From Dysgonomonas sp. 520 (GTDB lineage Bacteria > Bacteroidota > Bacteroidia > Bacteroidales > Dysgonomonadaceae), in contig NZ_QVMP01000007.1 of assembly GCF_010501095.1 (NCBI RefSeq), positions 35,362-99,361 of the forward strand: 64,000 nt of DNA, given 5' to 3'. Numbering within the stretch: position 1 is the stretch's first letter; every line of letters begins with the position of its first letter. Position numbers and translations under genes: made by a program. A model generated the notes under the pieces. That model saw only the letters and a list, made by a program, of their open reading frames with translations, searched no databases and was not told the DNA's origin. This document shows positions 9,101 to 15,735 of this stretch, one piece after another.

Positions 9101-9540
9101 ATGATAAAATAAACATAGTTGAAGCCGAAATTATAACCTCTTTATGCTTAAATATTCTGGAACTATATTCAGAAAAGAATAAAATATTCGATTCTCAGAG
9201 AGTTTTGGGAATAATTGCTCCTTATCGTAATCAGATAGCATTAATAAAGCATAAGCTAGAAGAAACAAAAATACCTGAACTTCAAAATATTATGGTTGAT
9301 ACGGTAGAAAGATATCAAGGTAGCCAGAAGGATATTATCATTTTATCTTTTTGTATGAATAAGCCATATCAACTGGATTTCTTCAGTAATTTGAATTTAG
9401 AAGGGAATGTTGACCGAAAATTAAATGTAGCGATAACTAGAGCCAGGCAACAATTGTTTATAGTTGGCAATAGTGATATTCTAAATCTAAATCCTATATA
9501 TCAATCTTTTGTAAATTACATATCTACACCACAAAAGTAA
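6145..9540 (+). CDS. Dna2-like nuclease-helicase (PD-(D/E)XK plus superfamily 1 helicase)
   Basis: This is a 1131-aa protein. Residues about 345-400 contain a Cas4/Dna2-type PD-(D/E)XK nuclease pattern: GRLDLL (Asp about 355), IIELKSG (Glu 372, Lys 374) and a QTVIYRL helix. The C-terminal half is an SF1 helicase of the Dna2/NAM7/Upf1 group: Walker A GPPGTGKT (about 715-722), Walker B IIDEASQ (about 836-842), a YQGSQKDIIILSF motif V region and motif VI LNVAITRARQQL (about 1093-1104). Such proteins process DNA ends, flaps or R-loops. I see no clear four-Cys iron-sulfur cluster as in true Dna2. It begins inside the lipoprotein gene. A defence role is possible but not shown by the sequence. Confidence 0.88.
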   Translation: MYKSENNQVKYCQLLADIERNKDLDISLRDKYIELRQILDRTCKEITRDEALQFSSLFARIVYIAQKYQIPRSLTKQLHNIRITSSFLLKDENNLVSKRQYEKSESSLIQFLSLFSGDEKIGEGSTVYFSDEEEVVQPNFLNYVRVSVVALDKVNEIIIAETDTLEDSIIRIKYNVPKINQIFNPTIENLWIGAQLNLLNSHIDKDGNYVPSFFVLEPDYLIDASALAECFQNYGKSHLHYFRKRFEQSPNSHYILMGNLANFFLDELIFSDSPDTLKFDTVFLKAFKEKPFEFTSCNDIKRPEDFRNFMVKASIQFENIKRVVIEDFPKNGIDINKCVLEPSFFSEKYGFQGRLDLLQISDVNDNVNKIIELKSGGLPYPKHDSGKISLNHECQTVIYRLTVQSVLNMSSQKLISAILYSSAENRGENLRFAAPFQILDKEIINVRNQIISTEHRLYQGSSDDVYQLFQEIFSLENYGKVPDFFVHQIAELEKMINNISSIERKYFFRFVTFLTSELYTQKIGGDSNGSNISVANLWNSEFIERKNSFDLIDNLTIKEIETNDRDMKILFSKTEKTDFANFREGDICILYPHEKDSDSVLTSQIFKGTIAEISVDSLLLRFRYKQRNKEVFDRHKLWAIEHDRLDHTYNNMYKSLFKFLKASVDKRSTILGVVAPRISDYSSTRDDRNCDPIQQKQDRVIEKAIAAKDYFLIVGPPGTGKTSVFAKRLIEYYYNNTSQNILIIAYTNRAVDELCESINQAFGCQESECDNYIRIGSELSCGENFRQQLLQNIAGNVSRREELRNILNQKRIVIGTLAAITGKPELFDIKKFDLAIIDEASQILEPQIIGILPEVDKYIMIGDHKQLSTITLQHTNKSKVLDKDLNSIKLYNCNESYFERIYNLCVSNDWTYAYDTLTYQGRMHQLLAEYPNKYFYDNILKPISNWQTEPLDFLVKEDYKNVYQKIISENRLHFFDTSKSDFCHVNDKINIVEAEIITSLCLNILELYSEKNKIFDSQRVLGIIAPYRNQIALIKHKLEETKIPELQNIMVDTVERYQGSQKDIIILSFCMNKPYQLDFFSNLNLEGNVDRKLNVAITRARQQLFIVGNSDILNLNPIYQSFVNYISTPQK

Positions 9541-10049
9541 ATTCATATAAATTACAGCAAATAACATTTGTACAAAACAAATGTAAATCACACAATATTA
9601 AATAGAGATTTACAATTGTGATATGCTCGAATGTTATATAATAATACAATTCTATATCGATATCTATTTGTAAAATATATGATTGGAAATCCATTATATT
9701 TACGATTTTTATTACATTAATTCATTTAAAATCACATATTTATGTTTAATATTTAAAGTTTTAAATGAAGAAAATTGCCCGTATAAGCTAATTCTACTTA
9801 TTTTCTCCTTAAATAGATTAATTACAAATCAATACATGATTGATAATCAGTAGTATACAACATAAGTGTAAAGTATTACTTCTATGGTGTATTACTCTAA
9901 ATACAATTGTTTATTCACAAAAGTATCAATATAGATAGATTTGTAAATAATGCCAGTTTACATTTGAGAATAACGTGTATTTGCAAATGTAAATATTATT
10001 ATGTACATTTGTTATTCGATTTGATTTACATTCTTAAATTGTTACATAT
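9541..10049. promoter_or_regulatory. Repeat-rich AT control region upstream of the HTH gene
   Basis: No gene is seen in these 509 bp. They hold many copies of a half-site related to TTTACATTTG / CAAATGTAAA. Examples are acatttgt with acaaatgt (9564-9571 and 9577-9584), tgtaaatc with gatttaca (9582-9589 and 9607-9614), atttgtaaat (9939-9948), tttacatttg (9957-9966) facing caaatgtaaa (9984-9993), tacatttgtt (10004-10013) and gatttaca (10023-10030). The densest group lies within 95 nt of the regulator start, which suggests operators for an autoregulated promoter. Confidence 0.55.
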
Positions 10050-10565
10050 ATGATAACTGATCGTATAAAGCAAATAATGGAAGCAGAACGGGTAACACCA
10101 GCTCAGTTTGCGGATAACTTAGGCATAGGAAGAGCCATAGTTTCTCATATTCAAAATGGACGAAATAAACCTAGTTTAGATGTTATCACGAAAATACTTA
10201 CCAAAATGCCCCAGATAAATTCAGAATGGCTTTTGACAGGTAAAGGCAGTATGTATAAAACAAAGACAGGAGATGATCAGACAATCTCTACATCATCAAC
10301 TTCATCTTTTCCTGATCTTTTTTCTCAACCATACAGTGATAACAGAGCAGAAAAGCCTGACGAAGTTCTTGAAAATTCTGTAAATACGGCTAAAAGTGCA
10401 GACAATGTTGAATATGAGAAGGAAACACAAGATAACATGCCACCTATTCAACAACATTTATCTGTAAATGAGAAAATTATATATAAGGAAGCTCCTGTAA
10501 AAAAAATCAGGCAGATAATTATATATTATACAGATAATACTTTCGAAACATTCGCTTCTCACTAA
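10050..10565 (+). CDS. XRE/CI-like helix-turn-helix transcriptional regulator
   Basis: This is a 171-aa protein. Residues about 2-65 form an XRE-type HTH: AQFADNLGIGRAIVSHIQNG contains the two HTH helices, followed by KPSLDVITKILTKMP and NSEWLLTGKG, the usual end of this domain in Bacteroidota. The rest is a low-complexity Ser/Thr/acidic linker and a short basic C-terminal strand (KIRQIIIYYTDNTFETF), perhaps for dimerisation. It stands alone behind a 0.5-kb non-coding region full of similar half-sites, so autoregulation is likely. It lies 2 kb from the prophage but outside its att sites, so I treat it as a host gene. Confidence 0.85.
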   Translation: MITDRIKQIMEAERVTPAQFADNLGIGRAIVSHIQNGRNKPSLDVITKILTKMPQINSEWLLTGKGSMYKTKTGDDQTISTSSTSSFPDLFSQPYSDNRAEKPDEVLENSVNTAKSADNVEYEKETQDNMPPIQQHLSVNEKIIYKEAPVKKIRQIIIYYTDNTFETFASH

Positions 10566-10611
10566 AAAGATTTGATTAACTTTGTGCGAATTTAAAACGT
10601 GAGTGAGACAC

Positions 10612-11391
10612 ATGAAGAAGATGTTGGATTTGATTGTCACAGAGAACAATCAGCTAAATCAAAATTATTTTTTATTAAAACTTACTACTCCAAATAACGA
10701 AAAATTGCCTGAAATGCTTCCGGGACAGTTTGTAGAGGTTAGAGTAGATAATTCTACCTCTACTTTTCTGAGGAGGCCTATATCTGTAAATTTTGTGGAT
10801 ACAGAAAAAAATGAACTTTGGTTATTGATACAAGTTATAGGTGATGGAACACGGCAATTATCATTATGCAAAATTGGAGAAATTGTAAACCTTTTATTAC
10901 CATTAGGCAATTCTTTTTCAATGCCACAAAACAAAAACTCAGAATTGTTATTGATTGGAGGGGGAGTAGGTACTGCACCTATGTTGTATTGGGGTAAAAT
11001 ATTGAAAGATGCGGGTTTCAAACCTAATTTTTTATTAGGTGCACGTTCGGCGAAAGATTTACTTCAGTTAGAAGATTTTTCTAAATATGGAGAGGTATAT
11101 ACCACAACCGAAGATGGAACGGCGGGGGAAAAGGGTTTTGTGACCAACCATTCAATATTACAGAATAAGGATTTTACACATATCTATACTTGTGGTCCAA
11201 AACCTATGATGATGGCGGTTGCAAAATATGCCAATCAAAAAAATATTGAATGTGAAGTATCACTAGAAAATACGATGGCGTGTGGCTTTGGGGTTTGTCT
11301 ATGTTGTGTAGAGGGCACAAAGAATGGAAATTTATGTGTTTGTACAGAAGGTCCGGTTTTCAATATAAATGACTTAAAATGGATAAATTGA
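10612..11391 (+). CDS. pyrK: Dihydroorotate dehydrogenase electron transfer subunit PyrK
   Basis: This 259-aa iron-sulfur flavoprotein passes electrons from PyrD to NAD+. An FAD-binding ferredoxin-reductase fold shows FLRRPISVN (FAD, about residues 52-60) and GGGVGTAPM (NAD-binding, about 117-125). The C-terminal 2Fe-2S site is a cysteine cluster ([10 protein letters not shown], then CVC). I choose the ATG at 10612; a GTG lies 9 nt upstream in frame. A TAACTTTG box at 10577-10584 fits a promoter -7 element. The gene overlaps pyrD by 13 nt, so the two subunits are co-translated. Confidence 0.94.
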   Translation: MKKMLDLIVTENNQLNQNYFLLKLTTPNNEKLPEMLPGQFVEVRVDNSTSTFLRRPISVNFVDTEKNELWLLIQVIGDGTRQLSLCKIGEIVNLLLPLGNSFSMPQNKNSELLLIGGGVGTAPMLYWGKILKDAGFKPNFLLGARSAKDLLQLEDFSKYGEVYTTTEDGTAGEKGFVTNHSILQNKDFTHIYTCGPKPMMMAVAKYANQKNIECEVSLENTMACGFGVCLCCVEGTKNGNLCVCTEGPVFNINDLKWIN

Positions 11392-12284
11392 AAGTAAATA
11401 TAGGTAATCTGGAATTAAAAAATCCGGTAATGACAGCATCAGGAACCTTTGGCTATGGTGTTGAGTATTCCGATTTTATAGATTTATCAAAGCTAGGGGG
11501 AATCTTCGTAAAAGGAACAACTTTGCATGCAAGGCAGGGAAATGCTTATCCTCGTATGGCTGAGACTCCGGCAGGTATGCTAAATGCAGTAGGATTGCAA
11601 AATAAAGGTGTAGACTACTTTGTATCTCATATTTACCCGGAACTCAAAGATATCGATACAAATATTATAGTAAATGTATCAGGCTCAACAATAGAGGATT
11701 ATGCTGAATGTGCTGCAAGACTAACTGATTTAGATAAAATTCCTGCTATTGAATTGAATATTTCATGCCCGAATGTGAAAGAAGGTGGTATGGCTTTCGG
11801 AACCTCTGTATGTTCGGCTGCAGAAGTTGTGAAGGCTGTGAGAAGCGTTTATAACAAGACACTTATTGTAAAACTATCACCAAATGTTACAGATATTACC
11901 GAAATAGCGAAAGCAGTGGAGGCAGAAGGAGCCGATGCTGTTTCTCTAATTAATACCTTGCTAGGTATGTCGATAGATATAAACAAGCGTAAACCTGTTT
12001 TATCTACTATAACAGGCGGATTATCTGGACCTTGTGTTAAGCCTGTTGCTATTAGGATGGTATGGCAGACTTATAATGCAATAAAGATTCCGATAATTGG
12101 CATGGGAGGAATTTCTTCTTGGCAAGATGCAATCGAATTTATTTTAGCAGGATCTTCAGCAATACAAATTGGAACATACAATTTTATTGATCCTACTATT
12201 TCCGAGAAAGTACTGATAGGTATTCAGCAATATATGGAAAAATATAAAGTAACTCATATTTCAGATTTGGTCGGACAAATATAA
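11379..12284 (+). CDS. pyrD: Dihydroorotate dehydrogenase B, catalytic subunit
   Basis: This 301-aa class 1B dihydroorotate dehydrogenase carries out the fourth step of pyrimidine synthesis with FMN, passing electrons to PyrK. A TIM barrel is evident: [10 protein letters not shown] near the N-terminus, [12 protein letters not shown] with the catalytic Cys, [19 protein letters not shown], and [18 protein letters not shown] plus the phosphate-binding QIGT near the C-terminus. It overlaps pyrK by 13 nt. A terminator follows, and then the left dif-like site of the prophage, so pyrKD is the last host unit on this side. Confidence 0.95.
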   Translation: MDKLKVNIGNLELKNPVMTASGTFGYGVEYSDFIDLSKLGGIFVKGTTLHARQGNAYPRMAETPAGMLNAVGLQNKGVDYFVSHIYPELKDIDTNIIVNVSGSTIEDYAECAARLTDLDKIPAIELNISCPNVKEGGMAFGTSVCSAAEVVKAVRSVYNKTLIVKLSPNVTDITEIAKAVEAEGADAVSLINTLLGMSIDINKRKPVLSTITGGLSGPCVKPVAIRMVWQTYNAIKIPIIGMGGISSWQDAIEFILAGSSAIQIGTYNFIDPTISEKVLIGIQQYMEKYKVTHISDLVGQI

Positions 12285-12286
12285 GA

Positions 12287-12316
12287 AAAGGGAGAGGATT
12301 AAACCTCTCTTTCTTT
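12287..12316 (+). terminator. pyrD terminator
   Basis: ggagagg (12291-12297) pairs with cctctct (12304-12310) around a 6-nt loop and is followed by a T-rich tail. It sits just before the left dif-like site. Confidence 0.75.
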
Positions 12317-12321
12317 ATTCT

Positions 12322-12349
12322 ATTAAACATAACGGTAATTATGTAACAA
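12322..12349 (+). other. Left dif-like XerC/XerD attachment site (attL)
   Basis: The 28-bp site has the 11+6+11 dif architecture: left arm attaaacataa, centre cggtaa, right arm ttatgtaacaa. It shows the conserved inner cataa-N6-ttatg seen in bacterial dif sites, including E. coli. It matches the right site (20437-20464) at 23 of 28 positions with an identical centre. Strand exchange in the centre explains the integration without any phage integrase. Confidence 0.8.
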
Positions 12350-12412
12350 ACGAAATTTTTATTTATGTTTGTCATGTGTTATAACTAGTTCAGGTTATCA
12401 ATACAGACAAAT

Positions 12413-12943
12413 ATGTTTAAAGGAGTCTATCACATATCACGTTACAACGGTAAGTTAAAGACAGAATTTCATAAGAAATATCGTGTTTTTGACGGTATTG
12501 GAAGTTTTAATTTTGATACTTTGGTTGAGGCGCGCGCATATGTTACTATAAAATCAGAACAGTTAAAAAATCTCTACAATTCTTCAAAATCAATATATAA
12601 GGAATTATCGGCTTGCTACCTTGACAAGTTGGTAAAATTCCGTATAAGAAGTTCAGAAAACAATATCATCAATGAGTGTCTTGTAAATATTATGGATGCT
12701 TATAAGCTGTTGTCTTCTGAGTTTTTCCCGCAATACGCATTACAGAAAGTCCGCTACATATACAACAATTTCATAAAGATAGCTAAAATGTTAAAATTGA
12801 AAGTATTATTAAGTACTATTCAAAAGATATATGACGCTTTTTTTGTGGAATATCCTGTATACAGGTCTACTGATTATCAGAAAGTTGCTACAAAAAAATC
12901 TCTTAATAATAACAATAATGAAGCTAAAAAATGTATTATTTAA
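12413..12943 (+). CDS. Prophage protein of unknown function (first gene, early)
   Basis: This 176-aa, basic, Lys/Tyr-rich protein has no signal peptide or membrane segment, and I do not recognise it. It is the first gene inside the left att site. A TATGTTTG -7-like box at 12364-12371 lies just within the element, and the 9-bp motif aggttatca (12392-12400) stands 12 nt before the ATG. The protein has alpha-helical character and a charged C-terminus rich in Asn and Lys. Its position suggests an early or regulatory role. Its end overlaps the start of the next small gene. Confidence 0.75.
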   Translation: MFKGVYHISRYNGKLKTEFHKKYRVFDGIGSFNFDTLVEARAYVTIKSEQLKNLYNSSKSIYKELSACYLDKLVKFRIRSSENNIINECLVNIMDAYKLLSSEFFPQYALQKVRYIYNNFIKIAKMLKLKVLLSTIQKIYDAFFVEYPVYRSTDYQKVATKKSLNNNNNEAKKCII

Positions 12944-13083
12944 AATTAAGCGCAGTCTTCGGGCTGTTCGTTGGTCTTGGAATCGTTATAAGTACGATTG
13001 CTTTTTTGTTATCCCCTCTCTTACTGTTACTTATTGGGTTTCACTCCTTGTTTTCTCGTTTAAGATTCTCCATAGTGAAATAA
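12931..13083 (+). CDS. Small prophage membrane protein (50 aa)
   Basis: The protein is hydrophobic from about residue 7 to 38, with a glycine-spaced first helix (AVFGLFVGLGIVIS) and a Leu-rich second stretch (SPLLLLLIGF), then a basic end (SLFSRLRFSIVK). It starts at the ATG at 12931, inside the last codons of the previous gene, an arrangement typical of coupled translation. A second frame over the same bases (ATG 12918 to 13103) also encodes a hydrophobic peptide, but this frame has the more protein-like pattern. Holin-like or virion membrane roles are both possible. Confidence 0.6.
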   Translation: MYYLKLSAVFGLFVGLGIVISTIAFLLSPLLLLLIGFHSLFSRLRFSIVK

Positions 13084-13102
13084 CTCTCAAAATCAGTTGG
13101 TA

Positions 13103-13279
13103 ATGAAAGAAAAACATGTAGTTGGAAAGTGGTGTGTCTGTCATAATTGTGGCGGTCATATTGATGTTACTGTGGGTGATCAGGTTGTATGCCAGGGTAA
13201 GTTTGTTTTTTGCTCTGAGCAATGCAGGTTAGATTTCCCGCGAGATCGAAATTTTAGTATTAACGATGAAAATTTATAA
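13103..13279 (+). CDS. Small zinc-ribbon protein (prophage)
   Basis: This 58-aa protein has two cysteine pairs, CHNC near residue 13-16 and CSEQC near residue 37-41 in the context VFCSEQCRLDF, which resembles a treble-clef or TRASH/MYM-type zinc-binding knuckle. The function is unknown; such small zinc proteins often bind nucleic acid or partners. I use the ATG at 13103 rather than the TTG two codons upstream. It is the first of three small Cys-pair proteins in 0.9 kb of this element. Confidence 0.7.
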   Translation: MKEKHVVGKWCVCHNCGGHIDVTVGDQVVCQGKFVFCSEQCRLDFPRDRNFSINDENL

Positions 13280-13281
13280 AA

Positions 13282-13476
13282 ATGGAATTTGAAAATTTTG
13301 TTAGTTGGGGCACACGGTTGCAGATCGGTGATGTATTTAGGTTGCCTAAAACAAATATAGTTGTGAGGGTTAGTGAGATTATAGGTAATGAATTACATTG
13401 CCTGTTAGTCGTGGGTTCTGGATATGTTGTTCTTAATAGGAAAATAAGAGTTCATAAATTAATGAAAAACAAATAG
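13282..13476 (+). CDS. Prophage protein of unknown function (64 aa)
   Basis: This is a 64-aa soluble protein with an alternating hydrophobic beta pattern (LQIGDVFRLP, IVVRVSEIIG, CLLVVGSGYVVL) and a basic end (RKIRVHKLMKNK). It reads like a small beta-barrel fold, perhaps nucleic-acid binding, but no family is recognised. It begins 2 nt after the previous stop and is followed 2 nt later by another small gene, so it is part of the early polycistron. Confidence 0.65.
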   Translation: MEFENFVSWGTRLQIGDVFRLPKTNIVVRVSEIIGNELHCLLVVGSGYVVLNRKIRVHKLMKNK

Positions 13477-13478
13477 TT

Positions 13479-13637
13479 ATGGAAATGTTTTCTTTTATCA
13501 TGTTGTCAATATTCTTGCTTGGTTGTGGTGTTGTTCTAGGTATTCAGTGTGCAAATCATACTATTAAGCGTCATAGCGATAATTTTCCAAATATGTCATT
13601 AACAGAATATTACAAAAAATTCTATGAAAAAGAATAA
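13479..13637 (+). CDS. Small single-span membrane protein (52 aa, prophage)
   Basis: MEMFSFIMLSIFLLGCGVVL and the following residues form one N-terminal transmembrane helix. A short charged tail (SLTEYYKKFYEKE) follows. LLGC resembles a lipobox, but the stretch continues hydrophobic after the Cys, so a plain membrane anchor is likelier. The gene starts 2 nt after the previous stop and overlaps the next small gene by 14 nt in another frame. Confidence 0.65.
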   Translation: MEMFSFIMLSIFLLGCGVVLGIQCANHTIKRHSDNFPNMSLTEYYKKFYEKE

Positions 13638-13758
13638 ATATACTACACCTCCACGGTGTTCTTGTTGTGGTAAACAACTATTATCCTCTGTTGTAAAATG
13701 GTATTGGGGTTCTGGGTTTTTGTGTACTGTATGTCGAGAAATGCCAGATTGTATATAG
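13624..13758 (+). CDS. Small double-CxxC protein (44 aa, prophage)
   Basis: The reading frame is short and carries two knuckles, CSCC near residue 12 and CTVC near residue 34, separated by about 18 residues. This is the spacing of a minimal zinc ribbon. It overlaps the end of the previous gene by 14 nt, which supports coupled translation. The stop codon runs directly into the repeated motif aggttatca (13757-13765). The function is unknown. Confidence 0.6.
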   Translation: MKKNKYTTPPRCSCCGKQLLSSVVKWYWGSGFLCTVCREMPDCI

Positions 13759-13784
13759 GTTATCACCTTAAAAATTTATTGTTT

Positions 13785-13952
13785 ATGAGAATGATATGTA
13801 ATAAATGTAAGGAAGAATTTGATACCGATAAAGGTTATTATAATTATCCTAGTGGTGCTGTATGTTCTTCTTGTGGTAGTAAGTCAGTTGGTGTTAGAGA
13901 ATTAATTGAGTCTTGGCTTTCTGTTCAATCTACTTTAGGTCGTTTAAAATGA
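13785..13952 (+). CDS. Small zinc-ribbon protein (55 aa, prophage)
   Basis: MRMICNKCKEEF near the start and VCSSCGSK in the middle give two CxxC knuckles about 25 residues apart, a typical zinc ribbon, followed by a short helix (VRELIESWLSVQSTL). I choose the ATG at 13785; an upstream in-frame TTG would start inside the preceding gene. The motif aggttatca stands 19 nt before the start. A strong hairpin begins at the stop codon (13951-13977). Confidence 0.65.
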   Translation: MRMICNKCKEEFDTDKGYYNYPSGAVCSSCGSKSVGVRELIESWLSVQSTLGRLK

Positions 13953-13977
13953 GGTGTAGGGGTTAACCCCTACCCTC
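13951..13977. other. Strong GC hairpin upstream of rep
   Basis: gagg-t-gtagggg (13951-13962) pairs with cccctac-cctc (13967-13977) around a ttaa loop: 11 pairs with a single bulged T. It has no T-run after it, so a terminator is less likely than an attenuator, a single-strand structure or a rolling-circle nick region. The rep gene starts 53 nt downstream. Confidence 0.6.
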
Positions 13978-14029
13978 TTGGATTTATTATAGGTCTTACT
14001 TTTCAAACTTTTTCTAATTAATTAAAAAC

Positions 14030-15196
14030 ATGGGAATTATCTTAAAGGAGAATAATATCGTTTACACTAAAAAGCGTCACAATAAGTTACTAGGTTCATC
14101 CCGTTATCAGTTCAATGATTTTCTAAGTTGTGTCGAAGTCAAAGAGCCAAAATTAACGCCTGTGATTCCTAAATATGATGAAACTGAAGGATGCGAAAAA
14201 GGTTTTGACGATTCCGATTACCCAGAGTATGAAAGTAACAGACCTGTGGATTTACATATAGAGTCAATATTCAACGAAGCGAAATTGCGCTATGAATTGA
14301 ATCGTTCAGATGAAGATACAAAAGAGGTTTCCTATTCATCGCAAATAGCTAATCAAACCCCTCGAAGTGCTATCATTAGCATTTCAAACAAGGTGTATAA
14401 GGAAAGGAAGGAACGTAGTCCAGAGATCAGGTTAAACAAAAAGCTAGTTCGTGAAAAATGTTCTGCTTTTTTCGGGCTTCGCCAATCAAGAAAGTTTCTT
14501 GCATTTTATTCGATATCATTCCCCTATGGATTTCCAGATGATTTGTGTTTTAAAGTGTTCAATACTGTGCTTACTAGGCTGAGAGAAAAAGCGGGTTTTC
14601 GCTCTTATCTGTGGGTTTGTGAGCGTCAAAAGAACGGTACTTTACACTTCCACATGCTAACAAATAGTTGGGTCAATGTAAGGCGTGTTAATTGGTATTT
14701 TGCAAAGGCAATTGAGACACAGATAAAGAAGCAAGGGTTGAAACTCGGAGGCTTAGAGTATATCAATAAAAAAGGCGAAAAATCTCTTACAAAAGAGTTT
14801 GATGTGAATAAGTATAACGGTGTGGATATAAGGCATGTAAACAATAATAAAAAGGCTCTTAACTCCTACCTCACAAAATATGTATCAAAAAATGAATCAG
14901 TTTTTTATCGATCTTGTTGGCGGTGTTCGCATGACATTTCAGAGTTATTTACGGCTGAGACGTTCAAGAATATGGACGACCCCGAATTTCAATATATATT
15001 GAAGACTATCAATCATATAAAGACATTTGTTGTTGATGGTGAATGGGCGACTGTTGAATATTTCCAACAAAAACAAGACAATGGTAAATATTTCAGTCCT
15101 CCTGACGAATGGTATTGGTTTCGTGACTATTGGAATGAGCAAATCTATAAAATGCATCATTCACCACTCAAATTTGATTGTATATCACTTAATTAG
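14030..15196 (+). CDS. rep: HUH-superfamily rolling-circle replication initiator (Rep)
   Basis: In this 388-aa protein the catalytic domain lies in the middle. A motif 1 strand (FLAFYSISFP, about residues 157-166) is followed by the metal-binding HUH motif THLHFHM-like TLHFHML with His206 and His208, and by the tyrosine helix SYLTKYVSK with Tyr280 and Tyr284. Such enzymes nick one strand, stay joined through the Tyr and drive rolling-circle replication. The YxxKYxxK layout and the preceding ERQKNG resemble the replication proteins of small ssDNA phages, including microviruses. The first 140 residues are charged and unlike any domain I know. It is the largest gene of the element and the best evidence for a circular replicon. 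Confidence 0.85.
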   Translation: MGIILKENNIVYTKKRHNKLLGSSRYQFNDFLSCVEVKEPKLTPVIPKYDETEGCEKGFDDSDYPEYESNRPVDLHIESIFNEAKLRYELNRSDEDTKEVSYSSQIANQTPRSAIISISNKVYKERKERSPEIRLNKKLVREKCSAFFGLRQSRKFLAFYSISFPYGFPDDLCFKVFNTVLTRLREKAGFRSYLWVCERQKNGTLHFHMLTNSWVNVRRVNWYFAKAIETQIKKQGLKLGGLEYINKKGEKSLTKEFDVNKYNGVDIRHVNNNKKALNSYLTKYVSKNESVFYRSCWRCSHDISELFTAETFKNMDDPEFQYILKTINHIKTFVVDGEWATVEYFQQKQDNGKYFSPPDEWYWFRDYWNEQIYKMHHSPLKFDCISLN

Positions 15197-15199
15197 ATT

Positions 15200-15418
15200 A
15201 TGGCAAAACGGCAAAAAAAATACACTTCAATTGTATTCTGTTTGAATCACAGACCATTAAAGTATAAAATGCAGACAAAAGATTTCAAGTCTTTATACAA
15301 TTGGCTACCCCGAAACGGTTATCAATGGACTGCGATAAATGTTTATGATCGGCAAACCAGAGCGTTTGTAATGCAATTAACCCCAGAGAATTATTACTAT
15401 AAAATACAAAGTTTATGA
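15200..15418 (+). CDS. Prophage protein of unknown function (72 aa)
   Basis: This is a basic 72-aa protein, rich in Lys, Tyr and Gln, with no membrane segment (MAKRQKKYTSIVFCL at the start). It follows rep by 3 nt and overlaps the next gene by 4 nt (ATGA), so it belongs to the replication operon. A role in replication or single-strand DNA binding is possible but not shown by any motif. Confidence 0.65.
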   Translation: MAKRQKKYTSIVFCLNHRPLKYKMQTKDFKSLYNWLPRNGYQWTAINVYDRQTRAFVMQLTPENYYYKIQSL

Positions 15419-15597
15419 ATGCGTTAACTAGGTTATCCTTGAAAGATTTACAGATTATATTTAATTGTAGCAAGAATACTGCAATTAAACGTAAAAGAGA
15501 GTTACAAAACGCACTTAACATACATCATGTCAGGTTATTGGATGTTGCTGCGTATGAAAATTATGATATAGATTATTTGATCTGTATGTTATGTTAA
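15415..15597 (+). CDS. Small putative helix-turn-helix protein (60 aa, prophage)
   Basis: LSLKDLQIIFNCSKNTAIKR reads as helix-turn-helix: a first helix, a Cys-Ser turn and a basic recognition helix continuing KRELQNALN. The protein overlaps the preceding gene by 4 nt. Directly after its stop come five phased 10-bp repeats (15611-15660) and then the capsid promoter region, so this protein is the obvious candidate to bind them and switch structural genes on or off. That link is inference. Confidence 0.6.
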   Translation: MNALTRLSLKDLQIIFNCSKNTAIKRKRELQNALNIHHVRLLDVAAYENYDIDYLICMLC

Positions 15598-15610
15598 AAT
15601 TTTTACATAA

Positions 15611-15660
15611 AAGTCCAAATTTGCCCAAAAAGGCGCAAATAAGTCCAAAAGAGCGCAAAA
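15611..15660. repeat. Five tandem 10-bp iterons upstream of the capsid gene
   Basis: Five consecutive decamers run on an exact 10-bp grid: aagtccaaat, ttgcccaaaa, aggcgcaaat, aagtccaaaa, gagcgcaaaa. Position 3 is always G, position 6 always C, positions 7-9 always AAA, and position 10 is A or T. The next decamer is a weak sixth copy. A spacing of one helical turn puts every AAA on the same DNA face, giving bending and cooperative protein binding. A short hairpin (tttgc / gcaaa, 15620-15639) is also possible. Confidence 0.75.
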
Positions 15661-15687
15661 CGGCTCACACGTCAAATTGGTGGTTAA

Positions 15688-15695
15688 TACTTTTG
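15688..15695 (+). promoter_or_regulatory. Putative -7 box of the structural-gene promoter
   Basis: TACTTTTG matches the Bacteroidota TAnnTTTG box and lies 40 nt before the capsid start. No TTTG is found at the usual -33 spacing. Instead the five 10-bp repeats end 27 nt upstream, as would suit an activator-dependent promoter. Confidence 0.45.
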
Positions 15696-15735
15696 TCTCG
15701 ATAACAATTTTATTAATCACTAATTTTTTTTATTT

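Noticed and set aside
10050-10565. HTH gene as the prophage repressor
   Set aside because: It lies outside the dif-like boundaries with pyrK-pyrD in between, so it is treated as host.
12918-13103. Alternative 61-aa frame overlapping the small membrane protein at 12931
   Set aside because: The 50-aa frame has a cleaner two-helix pattern and ends before the next gene. I could not exclude that both are translated.
15319-15439. Further ggttatc words at 15317 and 15431 in the prophage
   Set aside because: Both are inside coding sequence and do not match the full aggttatca motif.
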